Source: Bosea sp. F3-2 (GTDB lineage: Bacteria > Pseudomonadota > Alphaproteobacteria > Rhizobiales > Beijerinckiaceae). From it: 64,000 nt of DNA. The stretch is from assembly GCF_008253865.1 (NCBI RefSeq), contig NZ_CP042331.1, positions 930,001-994,000 of the forward strand, in the 5' to 3' direction. The translations under genes were made by a program, and so were the position numbers. The notes under the pieces are model-generated. The model had not been told where the DNA came from, did not search any database, and saw only the letters and a program-made list of their open reading frames with translations. Position 1 is the first letter of the stretch. Each line of letters begins with the position of its first letter. Of this stretch, positions 42,674-52,704 are shown in pieces.

Positions 42674-44629
42674 TTATTCCGCTGCTTCCAGTGACGCAGT
42701 CTTTTCCAAGCTGTCAGCGATTGACTCTGCGCTGTCTGAAATGCTCGTCAGCATTGGCGACATTTTTTGGATGGCCTCGGTTAGCCCCTGGTCAACTTGG
42801 CGCACATGCTCCTGAAGGCGCTGCTGGTGGTCGAGTGACGTTTCCGACAGCATCTTGACTGCCTTGCCCAGCGCAGTATCGACCTCATCGAATTTCAACG
42901 AAAAGCCGTTCCAGAATTCGTTTGTCGTCGTGTTGGTCGCATCGAGGTTTGCGGCGAGCGCCGCGATCTCGTCCTTGGCGCCGTTGAGCGTCTCCAGCGC
43001 GGTCGAGACGCTAGTCGCCAGCTGTTCTGTAGCGCTAGCGAATTGCTCACCGGCCTTCGCAAGCGGGACAGCTGCTGTGCGGACGCTGCCGGCCGTTTCA
43101 GTGAACGCCTTCGCCGCGTTGTGCGCCTCCGCCGACGCGCCCTCCAGCGCGGCGCGCTGGCTGGACAACGCTCCCTCGATCGCCTTCATCGAACGCGCCA
43201 GCGCGGCGAAACTTTCGCCAACTCCAACAATCTGCTCGTCGAGCTTTCCCATGACCGTTCCCATTGCCGTCTCGAGCTTCGCCGAGGCGCCGCTGGCCGC
43301 TTTGCCCAGCGCAGCATCCATGTCGGCATTCGCCTTTTCCATGGTCTGGCGCAGCGTCTCGACGACCGAGGCCAGCGCGTCGCGGCTCTGTCCCGAGCTC
43401 GTCTCGAAGCTCTGGCCGGCGCGTTCGATCATGAGGTTGAGATTGTCGGCCGCCTTCGAGAGCTTGTCGGAGAAGGCGTCGCCGCTGCCACGGACGTTTG
43501 ACTGCATCTCGGTCATCGCCATCTGCAGCTGTTTCAGGGTAGCGGCGAGCTCGCGCATCTCGGTGCCGGCACCACTCTGCAGCGAGCTGACAAAGGACTC
43601 CATCATCGTTGCAACGCCATTCTGGCTGTTCGTGGCGAGGCTGCCGACCGCGCTGCCGATCTGCTCAGTGACAGGGCCCATGGCATCGCTGATCGCCGTA
43701 TTGAGGCGCGGTGCAATCTCCTCGCCCATACGTGTGAAAAAGTCGCCCTGCGTGATGTCCTTCAGCTGAACTAGCTGATCGCGCATGGTGCGATTCATCT
43801 CCATCGCGATCGATTGAGGCGCGTGGTAGAGCAAGGCGCGCTCGAGCGTGGCGTTGAAGCGATCGAAGGCGCTTTCGATCAGCACAAGGAACCAGCGAAA
43901 GACCATCGACAGGATGATTGACGCGCCAAGTCCGGCGATCGACGTCGAAAACTTGAACGTTGCGATCTGCAGCAGCTTGCCCATCTCTGCGGCCATAACA
44001 TTGGCGTCACCGGCCGCGGCGGCGGTGCCCGCCTTGTAAAGTGCGAGCACCAGACCGACGAAAGTTAGGAGCAGGCCAATACCCACGAAGTAGCCGGGCA
44101 CGGCGTTCATCATCTTCAGCCCTGGCAACCTTTCGCGCGCGACGCTAGCGTTAAAAAAGGCCTGTGGGCGCACCGTGTTGCCAATTGCGTCCGGACTGTC
44201 GATGTCGAAAAGGGTCTCCTCGAACTCGACCCAAGCGTGACCGATCAGCCAACGGCGCGCGAGGCGCTGTCGCAGCAGTTCAAAGCCGGATGCGAAGCTC
44301 TTGCGGACTTCCCCGCGGTTCCTGCTCGTGCCCCCAGCAGCCTGGACCATCTGCCTCGCCCGCGAAAGCGCGAGGATGACCGGGAGAACGTGAAGCAGCA
44401 GGAAGGCTGCCGCCAAGCCAATGGCGAAGACGAATAGTATTGCGGCCAGCGCATAGGCGAATTTCGGTTGGCTGATACCCTCGATATTTCCGCCTGCGGC
44501 GCTCACAATGGTGTCGTAGGCAAGCCGATAATCCACCTGTGAAAGGAGAAGCTCGGCGGTGAAAACAAAAGCAACGGGTATCGCCCAGAACAAAATTAGT
44601 CGCGTCGTCGCGACAATGAACCCGCGCAT
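42674..44629 (-). CDS. zorA: ZorA, MotA/ExbB-like motor subunit of Zorya
   Basis: The 651-residue protein has four transmembrane segments (about 8-30, 57-88, 180-200 and 230-252). The last pair carries the MotA/ExbB-type loop between VGIGLLLTFVGLVLALY and FSTSIAGLGASIILSMVF. The remaining ~380 residues are a long, alanine-rich helical coiled coil (repeats such as LAATLKQLQ and ASAKLETAMG). This corresponds to the cytoplasmic tail tube of ZorA that transmits the signal of phage entry. It is the first gene of the Zorya operon, with a G-rich ribosome binding site before the ATG at 44629. Promoter elements should lie in the 201-base spacer to the right. Confidence 0.93.
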   Translation of the reverse strand: MRGFIVATTRLILFWAIPVAFVFTAELLLSQVDYRLAYDTIVSAAGGNIEGISQPKFAYALAAILFVFAIGLAAAFLLLHVLPVILALSRARQMVQAAGGTSRNRGEVRKSFASGFELLRQRLARRWLIGHAWVEFEETLFDIDSPDAIGNTVRPQAFFNASVARERLPGLKMMNAVPGYFVGIGLLLTFVGLVLALYKAGTAAAAGDANVMAAEMGKLLQIATFKFSTSIAGLGASIILSMVFRWFLVLIESAFDRFNATLERALLYHAPQSIAMEMNRTMRDQLVQLKDITQGDFFTRMGEEIAPRLNTAISDAMGPVTEQIGSAVGSLATNSQNGVATMMESFVSSLQSGAGTEMRELAATLKQLQMAMTEMQSNVRGSGDAFSDKLSKAADNLNLMIERAGQSFETSSGQSRDALASVVETLRQTMEKANADMDAALGKAASGASAKLETAMGTVMGKLDEQIVGVGESFAALARSMKAIEGALSSQRAALEGASAEAHNAAKAFTETAGSVRTAAVPLAKAGEQFASATEQLATSVSTALETLNGAKDEIAALAANLDATNTTTNEFWNGFSLKFDEVDTALGKAVKMLSETSLDHQQRLQEHVRQVDQGLTEAIQKMSPMLTSISDSAESIADSLEKTASLEAAE

Positions 44630-44830
44630 GCTTTGCCCCCCAAACCCATCTACCTTTTAGGCCTCGCGCTTTTGCTCGCGCAAGTTTTCCAAGCACTTCA
44701 CCTCAGTTGGTATTGCGGGTTGCCCATATATCGATCCCCGTTCGATCGATCCGGCGTCGCCCTGCCGACTTGATGGGAAGTCTCCGAATGGCGCACGCAG
44801 TCGAGTTGGTGCGATCGCCAGTCTGGCTTC

Positions 44831-47800
44831 TCAAAGGTTCGCATTGTTTGCAAACCTCACCATTTCTACCCGCCCGGTGGTTGCAAATACAATCAGGCCA
44901 ACGGCAACGCCGGTTGCGTTCAGGTAGTCCGTGACCTGTGCCCGATAGCCGGAGACGGTCTTCTCATCAGGAGCGACATCGCTCTTCCAGTCGATGACTA
45001 ATGACGCCCCGGCATCGTTGAACCCGATTGCGTCGGCGATACCGAAAGTCACGGTGTCCGCGCCATCTCCCTCCGAGAAGGTGTAGACTTGGCACTCGGG
45101 GACGAGTGAGCCACGGACCGCAGCGACCTCTGACAGGTTCAAGGCCCTCGACACGGCGGCGGCGAGCTCAGCCGGATTGCAGCCTTGTCTGGGATGATCC
45201 GCCGACGCCCGCCCGAGTTCACGGATGAGTACTGCGGCGCGCGCTGCGAGACTGCTCTGGTCATCTGCCGTTTCGCCGGTCAGTACCTCCTCGAACAGCT
45301 TGTGCATGACGAGACCGCGCTCGCGGCCGCCACGAATGTCGATCACCACGGGCAGGTCGTCATCGTTTGAGACTTCTCCTCCGCCAATCACCGTTGGCTC
45401 GTCCGCTACGGGATCCGCCTTGTCGGCGTCACGGTGATCGCTCGGTGCCTTCCAGAACAGTCCCCTGGACGCGGTGGTGATCAAAGCCCCCTCAGATTCG
45501 AACGCCGTGCGCGTCTGACCGTTCACCGCAGTTGCGAGCGGAGCCGGAACTGCATCGGCATAGGTCGAGACATCAACACCAGGGAGATCGCCGATCGTGA
45601 GATCAACCACGCCGAGCCAGCTGCGGGCGTCAACCCCGCTGGACGAGCGCGGAAGGATTAGTAGGTCGCGTGCCCTTGTGGCCGCGACATACCAGAGCCG
45701 GACCCGCTCACGAGCGATCTCCTCTTTCTCATCGCTGGTCGCCCGGTCATGGCCGGCCGGCGCGACACCAAAAATCTTGCAGTAGAGATGCAAGGTGCCG
45801 CGCTCGATTACTGCACCAACCGAATTCATCATCCCAGTGGAGGTATTCACTGGCAGGACGATGGGCCACTCAAGCCCCTTGGCCGCGTGCATCGTGTAAA
45901 GCGAGACGGATTCCTCCTGGGCGTCCGGACGGCCTTCGCCGGCCTTGCTGTCATCCTCCCAAGCGGATGTCATCGCCTCAGCAAAGGCGCGCAAGCCTCG
46001 GATCGCATAGGGGCGGGCCATCGTCAGATAGAGATCGACGTTGGCGAGCGCGCGCTCGGCCTGGCCTTGGTGCCTGGCAAGCAGCGTGGGCCGCACCCGC
46101 ATCTCGGCTATGGCCTGGGACAAGAGATCATAAGGCGTCGTCGCGTTACCACGCTTGGCGAGGCTCTGCAGGCGCGCCAGGACGTCTTTGGCGACAGGGT
46201 CAGCAACAAGGTCGAGTTCCGCCCAGAGCGTGAAGCGGCCGGGGCCTTCCTGGCCGTCGCTACGTGGCAGCGCCCAGGCGATATCAAGCAGCACCTCGTC
46301 GGTCAGTCCGACGAGCGGTCCACGCAGCAGCGCGCCGAAAGCGAGTGTATCGCGCGGGTCCGCCAGAACACGTGTCAGCGCGATCAGGTCTTGGATCTCC
46401 TGGCGCCAGAAGAAACCCTTGCCCGCCTGGGTGGCGACCGGCACGCCGCGGCGCTCCAAGGCCTCCTCGAAGCGCCAGAGCCCATTGCCCGTCGGCGCCA
46501 GCAGAGCGATATCGCCCGGCCGGCAGAGGCGGATCTCGCCGGTCTTGTGATCATGCACCTGGTGGCTGCCGATCAGACGCGCGCAGAATTCCGCGACGGC
46601 CTCCGCCTCAGCCGCCTTGCTCGCTTCCGCGTCCTTTTCCGCTGGCCCCTCGAAGTCGAGGGCCGCCACGCAAGGATGCTCGCCGCGATCGGCGTGCCAA
46701 TGATCGAGTGCGGTGAAGCCTGGCTGATTGTTCTCGATCGAGAGCGGTGTTTCGAAACGCCCGTTCACGAACTCCAGGATCGACTGGCACGAGCGAAAGT
46801 TCGTGGCGATCGAAAGGACATTGGCGGGATCCTGCGCGGCGATGGCTTCGCGCGCGGCGACATAGGCGCGGACGTCGGCGCCGCGGAAGCGATAGATCGC
46901 CTGCTTGGGATCGCCGACCAGGAACAGCGCGCCCGGCCGCAAAGCACGTGCGGACCAATCACCGGAACCGTCGACATCCTCACCGCACAGACGCCAGAAG
47001 ATCTCTGACTGGGCCGGATCGGTATCCTGGAACTCGTCGACAAGCACATGCGCGTAGCGGGAAGCCAGCGCCTGCCGGACAGGCTCATGATTGCGCAGCA
47101 GGCCGCGCGCGGATTCGATCAGGTCGTCAAAGTCCAGCAGGGCGGCCGCACGCTTGTAGTCGCGGAACTGGTCGAGCAGCGGCCGCAGCTCGGTCATGAG
47201 CGTCGCTAGCAAGCGGCCGGCCGCGTTCGAGACAAGCTCCGTCCAGGCGTCGCATGCAGCCTTGTAGAGGGTTTCCGCCTCGCCGAAGAGTCGATCGCCC
47301 TCAGCCTTGGAGAGCCCTGCCGCCTTAGCTGCAGCGCCCCACGCGCCCTTGCGACGATAGGCCTTGAAGCCGCCGGTGCTGGTGCAAAGCTCATCGCTGG
47401 GCACCTCGTTGACGAGGCGGACCAGGACTGCCGGCCCCTCCTCTGTGAGTGCCGGCAGCACAGTTGCCGCCATGCGTTCGAACGCAACCACAAAGTCGGC
47501 CGTGTCGGGATCCACACAGGGTGCGCCACTCATGAAAGCGCGCAGCGCGCTGACGGCCTGCCTGAAGTCGCGGGCTGTGCCCGCCACGGCCCGCGACGGC
47601 GGGGGCAGGATCTCGCGCGAGCGACGCATGCAGTCGGAGACGCGCTCGATCGCAGCAACTGTTTCGCCAGGATCGGCTGCGACCATCTCGATCAGGAGCG
47701 GGCTGCCGTTTGCCCCGAGCCGATCGCGGATCCAGGCATCCCTCAGATCCATGAAGGCGAAATCGGCGTCGTTGCGATCGGCAACAGATGCGCCGGGGTC

Positions 47801-48211
47801 GATGTTGGATTCGGCCGGATAGGGCTTGATCAGCTTCTGGCAGAAGCCATGGATCGTCGAGCAGGTGATCTCATCGATTTCTTGGCTGGCACGCCGAAGG
47901 TACGCCTTCTGCTGAGCGTCGGGCTCACCTTGGATGACGCTGGCGAGTTCGACCGGAACACGGCCGGCCGACAGCTCCTCGACGAAATGGCGGACGCGCG
48001 CCAGCAACTCGCTGGCCGCAAGTTCCGTGAAAGTGACGGCTGCAATGCTGCGCGGGCGGATGCCTGAGACCAGCATCATGGCGATGCGTCCGGCCATGAT
48101 TGCGGTCTTGCCGGATCCTGCGCCGGCCTCGATCAAGAGGGAACGGTCATGCGCGGTCATGGCGACAATACGGTTCGCCTGGTCGGGTAGGTTTCTCGAA
48201 ACGGCAGTCAT
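44831..48211 (-). CDS. AddA-like helicase-nuclease (UvrD family)
   Basis: The 1126-residue protein is built like AddA: Walker A EAGAGSGKT (about 28-36), DEXX box VDEFQDTDP (about 390), motif III GDPKQAIYRFRGAD (about 437), and motif V TMHAAKGLEWP (about 785). A C-terminal PD-(D/E)XK nuclease has FGIADAIGF and VIDWKSD (about 1073). It should unwind and cut DNA ends together with the AddB-like partner. The ATG at 48211 shares its A with the partner's stop (TGATG). The setting next to Zorya and a WYL regulator, rather than with trxA or housekeeping genes, points to a defence version and not the chromosomal AddAB. Confidence 0.85.
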   Translation of the reverse strand: MTAVSRNLPDQANRIVAMTAHDRSLLIEAGAGSGKTAIMAGRIAMMLVSGIRPRSIAAVTFTELAASELLARVRHFVEELSAGRVPVELASVIQGEPDAQQKAYLRRASQEIDEITCSTIHGFCQKLIKPYPAESNIDPGASVADRNDADFAFMDLRDAWIRDRLGANGSPLLIEMVAADPGETVAAIERVSDCMRRSREILPPPSRAVAGTARDFRQAVSALRAFMSGAPCVDPDTADFVVAFERMAATVLPALTEEGPAVLVRLVNEVPSDELCTSTGGFKAYRRKGAWGAAAKAAGLSKAEGDRLFGEAETLYKAACDAWTELVSNAAGRLLATLMTELRPLLDQFRDYKRAAALLDFDDLIESARGLLRNHEPVRQALASRYAHVLVDEFQDTDPAQSEIFWRLCGEDVDGSGDWSARALRPGALFLVGDPKQAIYRFRGADVRAYVAAREAIAAQDPANVLSIATNFRSCQSILEFVNGRFETPLSIENNQPGFTALDHWHADRGEHPCVAALDFEGPAEKDAEASKAAEAEAVAEFCARLIGSHQVHDHKTGEIRLCRPGDIALLAPTGNGLWRFEEALERRGVPVATQAGKGFFWRQEIQDLIALTRVLADPRDTLAFGALLRGPLVGLTDEVLLDIAWALPRSDGQEGPGRFTLWAELDLVADPVAKDVLARLQSLAKRGNATTPYDLLSQAIAEMRVRPTLLARHQGQAERALANVDLYLTMARPYAIRGLRAFAEAMTSAWEDDSKAGEGRPDAQEESVSLYTMHAAKGLEWPIVLPVNTSTGMMNSVGAVIERGTLHLYCKIFGVAPAGHDRATSDEKEEIARERVRLWYVAATRARDLLILPRSSSGVDARSWLGVVDLTIGDLPGVDVSTYADAVPAPLATAVNGQTRTAFESEGALITTASRGLFWKAPSDHRDADKADPVADEPTVIGGGEVSNDDDLPVVIDIRGGRERGLVMHKLFEEVLTGETADDQSSLAARAAVLIRELGRASADHPRQGCNPAELAAAVSRALNLSEVAAVRGSLVPECQVYTFSEGDGADTVTFGIADAIGFNDAGASLVIDWKSDVAPDEKTVSGYRAQVTDYLNATGVAVGLIVFATTGRVEMVRFANNANL

Positions 48212-50889
48212 CAAAGCGCCTCCCAAACAGCTGCCGCCGGTCCGAGCATTGTTGTCGACGCTCCTTGCTTTCGCGGGTGGTAGCCGTTCTTCGCATTCGC
48301 CGGCAGCGCGAAGAGAAGGTCGTTGTACTGGTCGGTGGTGTCCGGGCCCGGCAAGGCGCGCCCGGCCTTCAGGCTTTCCCGCGCTGTAGCAAGGTATTCG
48401 GTCAGGTTCCCCAGCACAGCGTTCGCGTTCTCAAGCGGGACCGTCCTGCCGAAGCGCGGATAGCGCAGCACGGCCTCGACCTGGACTTCGTCGCCAAGCA
48501 AAACCTTCACGGCAAAGGCGTAGAGGCAGCGCTGCAGCTCCTTGCCTCCGTTGATGATGAAGGGCTCGCTGGCCTTGGGCGGCTTGCCCGTCTTGTAGTC
48601 GCTGACCCTGGCGATGCTGGTGTCACCCGCGAGGTCGATCCGGTCGATGAAGCCGGAGATCAGGAAGCCGGTACCGGGAATCTTGACCGACTGTTTGGGA
48701 TCCCAGGGCAGATCGGCAGAGGCCTCGTGGTCGGCTCGTGCGAACGGCACTTCCGTATAGCTCTTCTGCCCCGGCAAAGGCTCCTCGTCCTGCGGCCGCA
48801 CGGCAATGCCTGCGAGATCGCGCACATCGTCGAGAGTCCGGTTCCAGATCGCTGGCGGTGGCACGGCCTGTGTCGCCTCGAACTGTGCCGCGACCTCATG
48901 GGCCGCCGCCGTGATCGCGATCCGGACCAGCTCCTGGCTGGCGCCGGCCAATCCACCCGCAGCCTCGAGGCGCTTGACGGCGCCATCGAGCGTCGCGTGC
49001 AGAATTTCACCGTAGCCTCGGTTGTCGAGGGTCAGTGGCTCGGTGCCCATGCGAGGCGCCTTGAGACCCAGGCCATAACGCCAGACGAAGCCGAGGGGAT
49101 CGCGCAAAAGCTTGCGCAACGAGGTCGCCGACTGGCTGCGGGCCAGGACGAATTCGAGTGCCGGATGATCTGCTCGCACTAGGCCGTCGTGAGGTGTGAT
49201 CTCAGCGACATGCCAGTCGATCCAGCAGCCCTCGGCCGAGGCTGCGAGCGGCGTGATGCGGAACTCCTCTACCCTGGCGGCCAGACGGTCGACCTCGCTC
49301 ATCGCATGCGCCGGCGTCCGGTTTCGCTGGAGATAGATGTCCTCGCCACTGAGCCCATGTAGGAGCGGGCTTTTGCCGAGCATGCGGCCTTCGCCGTCGC
49401 GTCGAGGCCGCGATAGCACGACCTCCTGGCGCGTGGTTGCAAGGATGGTCTCGAAGTCGCGCCGGTCCGCCGTTCCGATCGGAAGCGGGTCGATCTCATT
49501 GCTGGGGATGATGTGGTCGGGCAGTAAGCGATCTTCTGACGCCAGCCTCGGCCAAGCGCGCGAAGTCAGCCCGAGAAGGCGAACGAAGGGCCGCGGACTT
49601 GCCGATAGTGCTGAGGCCGGCATCCAGGCGATAGAAGCGGGCGCCGGCGCGCTATCGTCGAGGCGGATCCCGCCAAGCGTGATTGGCACCGCGACCGCCG
49701 GCCCATTCTCCAGAGCCTTCAGCCAGATCCGAAGCGCCGGCTTCGGCAGGATCTCTCGCCCGATCTCCTCGGCCTTTGTCAGCCCTCCAGCGAGCGTCTG
49801 GATGATCGCCTTGAGCTTCTGACCGTGATCGACGTCATCCGGCCAGTCCTTGGCGGAGGTATGCGCCAGGAACCGGTTCCAGGCCGACACCGACGACAGC
49901 GGGGCATCCTCCGGCAGGATGCGAGACCAACCCTCAGGCAGGTCAGCAAACGGTTTAGTGTTCTTGCACAGCGATGCCAGGCGCCGGAGCCTGGCCTGCG
50001 AAAGGCCGCGCGCGAGAATGTCGGCGAGAGCGGCTGCAGCCTGTCCGTCGCGCGTTGCCATGGCGCTCGTACCGTGGACGAAGCAGATATCGAGATTGGC
50101 ATCGCTGCGCAGCGTCAGCATGTGATCGTCGTAATCGGCAGGGCTTGCTGCGGCGATTGCGATCTCTGAGGGCTTGGCTCGCCCCGAGGCAACGCACTCC
50201 CGCGCCCAGCGGATCGCCTCGATCACTTCGTGAAGCGCGGTCGCGGCGCTGACGCTCGCTACCGTCGGCGATACAGGATCCGCGCGCGCGATTTCGACGC
50301 CGCCGCCATCGAGCCAGGCCGGCACATGCCGCGGCCCGGCCTTCCAGGTGACCGACACGTGCTTAGTCAGTGCTAGCAGAAGCGGGCGCCAGCACGGCGA
50401 CATCTCGGTCTGGCCAATGATCTCGATCGGTCCAAGCACCGCGGGAGCGTGCTCGATCCGAGCAATCGCACGCTCTACCAGGTCTCCCGGCCGCATCATG
50501 CCGGCGGGGAGCCTGGTGATGACGGCCCGCTCAAGGGCTGCAACTGCCGCAATGCGCGCGTTCTCGCCCGCTCTTGTCTGGAGATCGATGCCGGCCCGCC
50601 AGACCTTGTGCAGGGTCTCGGCCGCAGCGCTCGTCATGCCCGGCAGCAGCTTGATCCCGTCGAGCTCGCCGAGGTCGGTGGACGGCAGAGCTTCATGGAT
50701 CGCGCCGGTGAGTGTGTCGTTGTCGATGCCGCGAGAAAAGCCGCCGGCGAGGCGGGCAGCCGCCTGCTCGAAGGTCATGACGGAGGTGCCAAACGCACCG
50801 TTCTTGGCCATGTCGACGCGGATCGAGCGCGTTGCCATACGGCCACTCGTGATGACGGTCCGACGAATTGCTTTCACAGAAATCCTCAC
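48211..50889 (-). CDS. AddB-like PD-(D/E)XK nuclease subunit
   Basis: This 892-residue protein precedes and overlaps the AddA-like gene. The C-terminal nuclease shows ISGFIDRID (about 743) and VSDYKTGKPP (about 762), the D and DxK pair of RecB-type nucleases. A cysteine follows (LQRCLYAF), as in the iron-sulfur loop of AddB. The N-terminal part is a decayed helicase fold without a proper Walker A. A GTG at 50889 begins the frame; the recognisable segment (RRTVITSGRMATRSIRV) starts eight codons later, so the exact start is open. The pair lies divergent from a WYL regulator with 195 bases between. Confidence 0.82.
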   Translation of the reverse strand: MRISVKAIRRTVITSGRMATRSIRVDMAKNGAFGTSVMTFEQAAARLAGGFSRGIDNDTLTGAIHEALPSTDLGELDGIKLLPGMTSAAAETLHKVWRAGIDLQTRAGENARIAAVAALERAVITRLPAGMMRPGDLVERAIARIEHAPAVLGPIEIIGQTEMSPCWRPLLLALTKHVSVTWKAGPRHVPAWLDGGGVEIARADPVSPTVASVSAATALHEVIEAIRWARECVASGRAKPSEIAIAAASPADYDDHMLTLRSDANLDICFVHGTSAMATRDGQAAAALADILARGLSQARLRRLASLCKNTKPFADLPEGWSRILPEDAPLSSVSAWNRFLAHTSAKDWPDDVDHGQKLKAIIQTLAGGLTKAEEIGREILPKPALRIWLKALENGPAVAVPITLGGIRLDDSAPAPASIAWMPASALSASPRPFVRLLGLTSRAWPRLASEDRLLPDHIIPSNEIDPLPIGTADRRDFETILATTRQEVVLSRPRRDGEGRMLGKSPLLHGLSGEDIYLQRNRTPAHAMSEVDRLAARVEEFRITPLAASAEGCWIDWHVAEITPHDGLVRADHPALEFVLARSQSATSLRKLLRDPLGFVWRYGLGLKAPRMGTEPLTLDNRGYGEILHATLDGAVKRLEAAGGLAGASQELVRIAITAAAHEVAAQFEATQAVPPPAIWNRTLDDVRDLAGIAVRPQDEEPLPGQKSYTEVPFARADHEASADLPWDPKQSVKIPGTGFLISGFIDRIDLAGDTSIARVSDYKTGKPPKASEPFIINGGKELQRCLYAFAVKVLLGDEVQVEAVLRYPRFGRTVPLENANAVLGNLTEYLATARESLKAGRALPGPDTTDQYNDLLFALPANAKNGYHPRKQGASTTMLGPAAAVWEAL

Positions 50890-51084
50890 CGTCTAAAGCC
50901 TAGTCTCGTTATGCGAGTTCGGCTGGAGATTGAAATCAGCAATTGTGCGAGATGCTCGCTCGCGCACCGGATTGAAAACTGACATTGTCACGACGGTGCG
51001 TCAGAATCGGTCGTAGAGTTCTCATGGATACCTAGATGGTACCTGACCGAACGGTTTGCGCTTAAAGCGGATCGAGGGTGACCG

Positions 51085-52080
51085 TTGCGATTCGAAAAGA
51101 CGCGAGCACTTCTTGATTTGGCCAGGGCGCTAGCCGGTTCGGCCGAGGGGCTGACCCTGGATGAAATGGCACAGATTGCCAGAGTTGGTCGACGCACCGC
51201 AGAGCGCATGCGGGACGCAATCGAGCAGATCTTCCCGCAGCTCGAAGCGGTGGACGATCCGCCCTACAAGCGTTTCCGCATCAGCAATGGGCTTGATCGG
51301 CTGTTCCAAGCTCCGACAGCCGAGGAGTTGGTTGCTCTCAACACGACAGCGCTTGCCTATCAGGCCGCTGGCAATGTCGACCGCGCCAATGCGCTTTTGT
51401 CGCTTGAAGGCAAATTGAAGGCCTCGCTGCGCTCATCAGCCTTGCGACGATTGGAACCCGACGTGGAAGCGCTGCTCCAAGCTGAAATGGTCGCCATCCA
51501 GCCGGGGCCCAGAGCCATCGAAGATGGCAGTCTGCTTCTACAGCTTCGTCACGCCTTGAAGGCATCTCGCGAAGTGCGATTCGTCTATAATGGTGGATCA
51601 CGGCCGGGCGAACAACGGCACGTGGTGCCGTACGGTCTGCTCTTTGGGCGAACCAACTATCTCGTTGCGGCCGAGAGACTGCAGGTCGGGCCAAAGACCT
51701 GGCGTCTGGATCGCATTCAGGAGCTGGAGATCCAAGACACACCCGCTGTGCTGCCGCTCGACTTCAGCCTCGCTGAATTTGCCCGCCGCTCATTTGGTAC
51801 TTTCCACGGGGCGCTGGAGCACGTCGTACTTAGGATCAAGCCGGATCGCGCTCAGGACGCACTGCGGTGGATTTTCCATCCAAGCCAGCAGGTGACAATG
51901 CAAAGTGACGGATCCATCCTTGTCACCTTCCAGGCCAGCGGCATGCTTGAACTGTCTTGGCACCTGTTTTCATGGAGCGATCAGATCGAAATCATCGCGC
52001 CTGAGAGCCTTCGAGCTTTGATGGTTGATGAACTGCGCCGGGCACTTGCGGTCCACGTTGCCACGGGCGACCAAAACTGA
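51085..52080 (+). CDS. WYL-domain transcriptional regulator
   Basis: The 331-residue protein has an N-terminal winged helix (GLTLDEMAQIARVGRRTAERM, about 22-42), a WYL domain (VRFVYNGGSRP through YGLLFGRTNYLVAAE and WRLDRIQ, about 160-215), and a C-terminal WCX-like extension. This is the layout of BrxR/CapW regulators that control defence operons and respond to nucleic-acid ligands. The start is TTG at 51085, chosen because GAGG lies seven to eight bases upstream and no ATG fits the N-terminal helix. It is divergent from the AddB-like gene and probably represses that pair. The 171-residue gene behind it may be co-transcribed. Confidence 0.88.
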   Translation: MRFEKTRALLDLARALAGSAEGLTLDEMAQIARVGRRTAERMRDAIEQIFPQLEAVDDPPYKRFRISNGLDRLFQAPTAEELVALNTTALAYQAAGNVDRANALLSLEGKLKASLRSSALRRLEPDVEALLQAEMVAIQPGPRAIEDGSLLLQLRHALKASREVRFVYNGGSRPGEQRHVVPYGLLFGRTNYLVAAERLQVGPKTWRLDRIQELEIQDTPAVLPLDFSLAEFARRSFGTFHGALEHVVLRIKPDRAQDALRWIFHPSQQVTMQSDGSILVTFQASGMLELSWHLFSWSDQIEIIAPESLRALMVDELRRALAVHVATGDQN

Positions 52081-52188
52081 CGTATCGTCGGGATAGCTTA
52101 CCTGCGATGAATTGGATGCGCTTGGCTGTTGGCAGGCCTTGAATCGGCTCAGGCAAGCATGGCTGTCAGTTGCTGGAGTTTGGGAAAC

Positions 52189-52704
52189 ATGACGATTGCA
52201 GATTTAACGGCCAAGGAGCTCGGCAATCTGGAAGCCAACTACGTCCGGCTCGGCAAGACGACGGGCGGAAAGTACTCCCTCCATGAGGTCCGGCTTGAAA
52301 AGCTGCGTCGGCAACCCAATCCGTTCGGGACGCGCGAGAGTTTCATCAAGATCATCGAGCTCGCGAAAGTTTCGACCGATGCCAAGCTGACCTATGGCGA
52401 CCTCTGGTCGGCTTTTCGGCCGAACGAGAAGTGGAAGGGACAGGGTACCGCGACCATCGTCAAGCAGGCCCTGGGACGTGTCGCCGCCTACTGCGTTGAC
52501 CACGGTCTCCCGATCGTCACCGTGCTGGTGGTGCATTCGGCGAACCGTGAACTCTCGGCCAAGGCGAAGGAAAACATTTTCAACGCTGCGCGGGACCTGG
52601 GCGTTGACGTCGGCGCCAATCCAGAGGCGTTCGTCGAGCGGCAGATCGTCGGCGCGATGAAAATCTCGACGGACGACCTGCCGGCCCCAGAACCCAGCGC
52701 GTGA
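52189..52704 (+). CDS. Hypothetical protein following the WYL regulator
   Basis: The 171-residue protein is soluble, with a mixed alpha/beta look and a compact core. YGDLWSAFRPNEKWKGQG (about 78-95) is followed by the strand LPIVTVLVVHSANRELSAKAKENIFNAARDLGVDV (quoted as TVLVVHSANREL and NAARDLGVDV). The strand-turn-helix could be an enzyme active-site turn, but no family is recognised. The ATG at 52189 is preferred over an upstream in-frame ATG at 52129, since the extension is not protein-like. It starts about 108 bases after the regulator on the same strand. Confidence 0.7.
   Translation: MTIADLTAKELGNLEANYVRLGKTTGGKYSLHEVRLEKLRRQPNPFGTRESFIKIIELAKVSTDAKLTYGDLWSAFRPNEKWKGQGTATIVKQALGRVAAYCVDHGLPIVTVLVVHSANRELSAKAKENIFNAARDLGVDVGANPEAFVERQIVGAMKISTDDLPAPEPSA

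Noticed and set aside
42855..43769. 304-codon plus-strand frame inside zorA
   Set aside because: It is antisense to the well-supported zorA coiled-coil region. Its serine/alanine-rich translation mirrors the repetitive helix codons and has no ribosome binding site.
45749..47008. 419-codon plus-strand frame inside the AddA-like gene
   Set aside because: It is antisense to helicase motifs that are plainly coding. Composition is biased and no domain is present.
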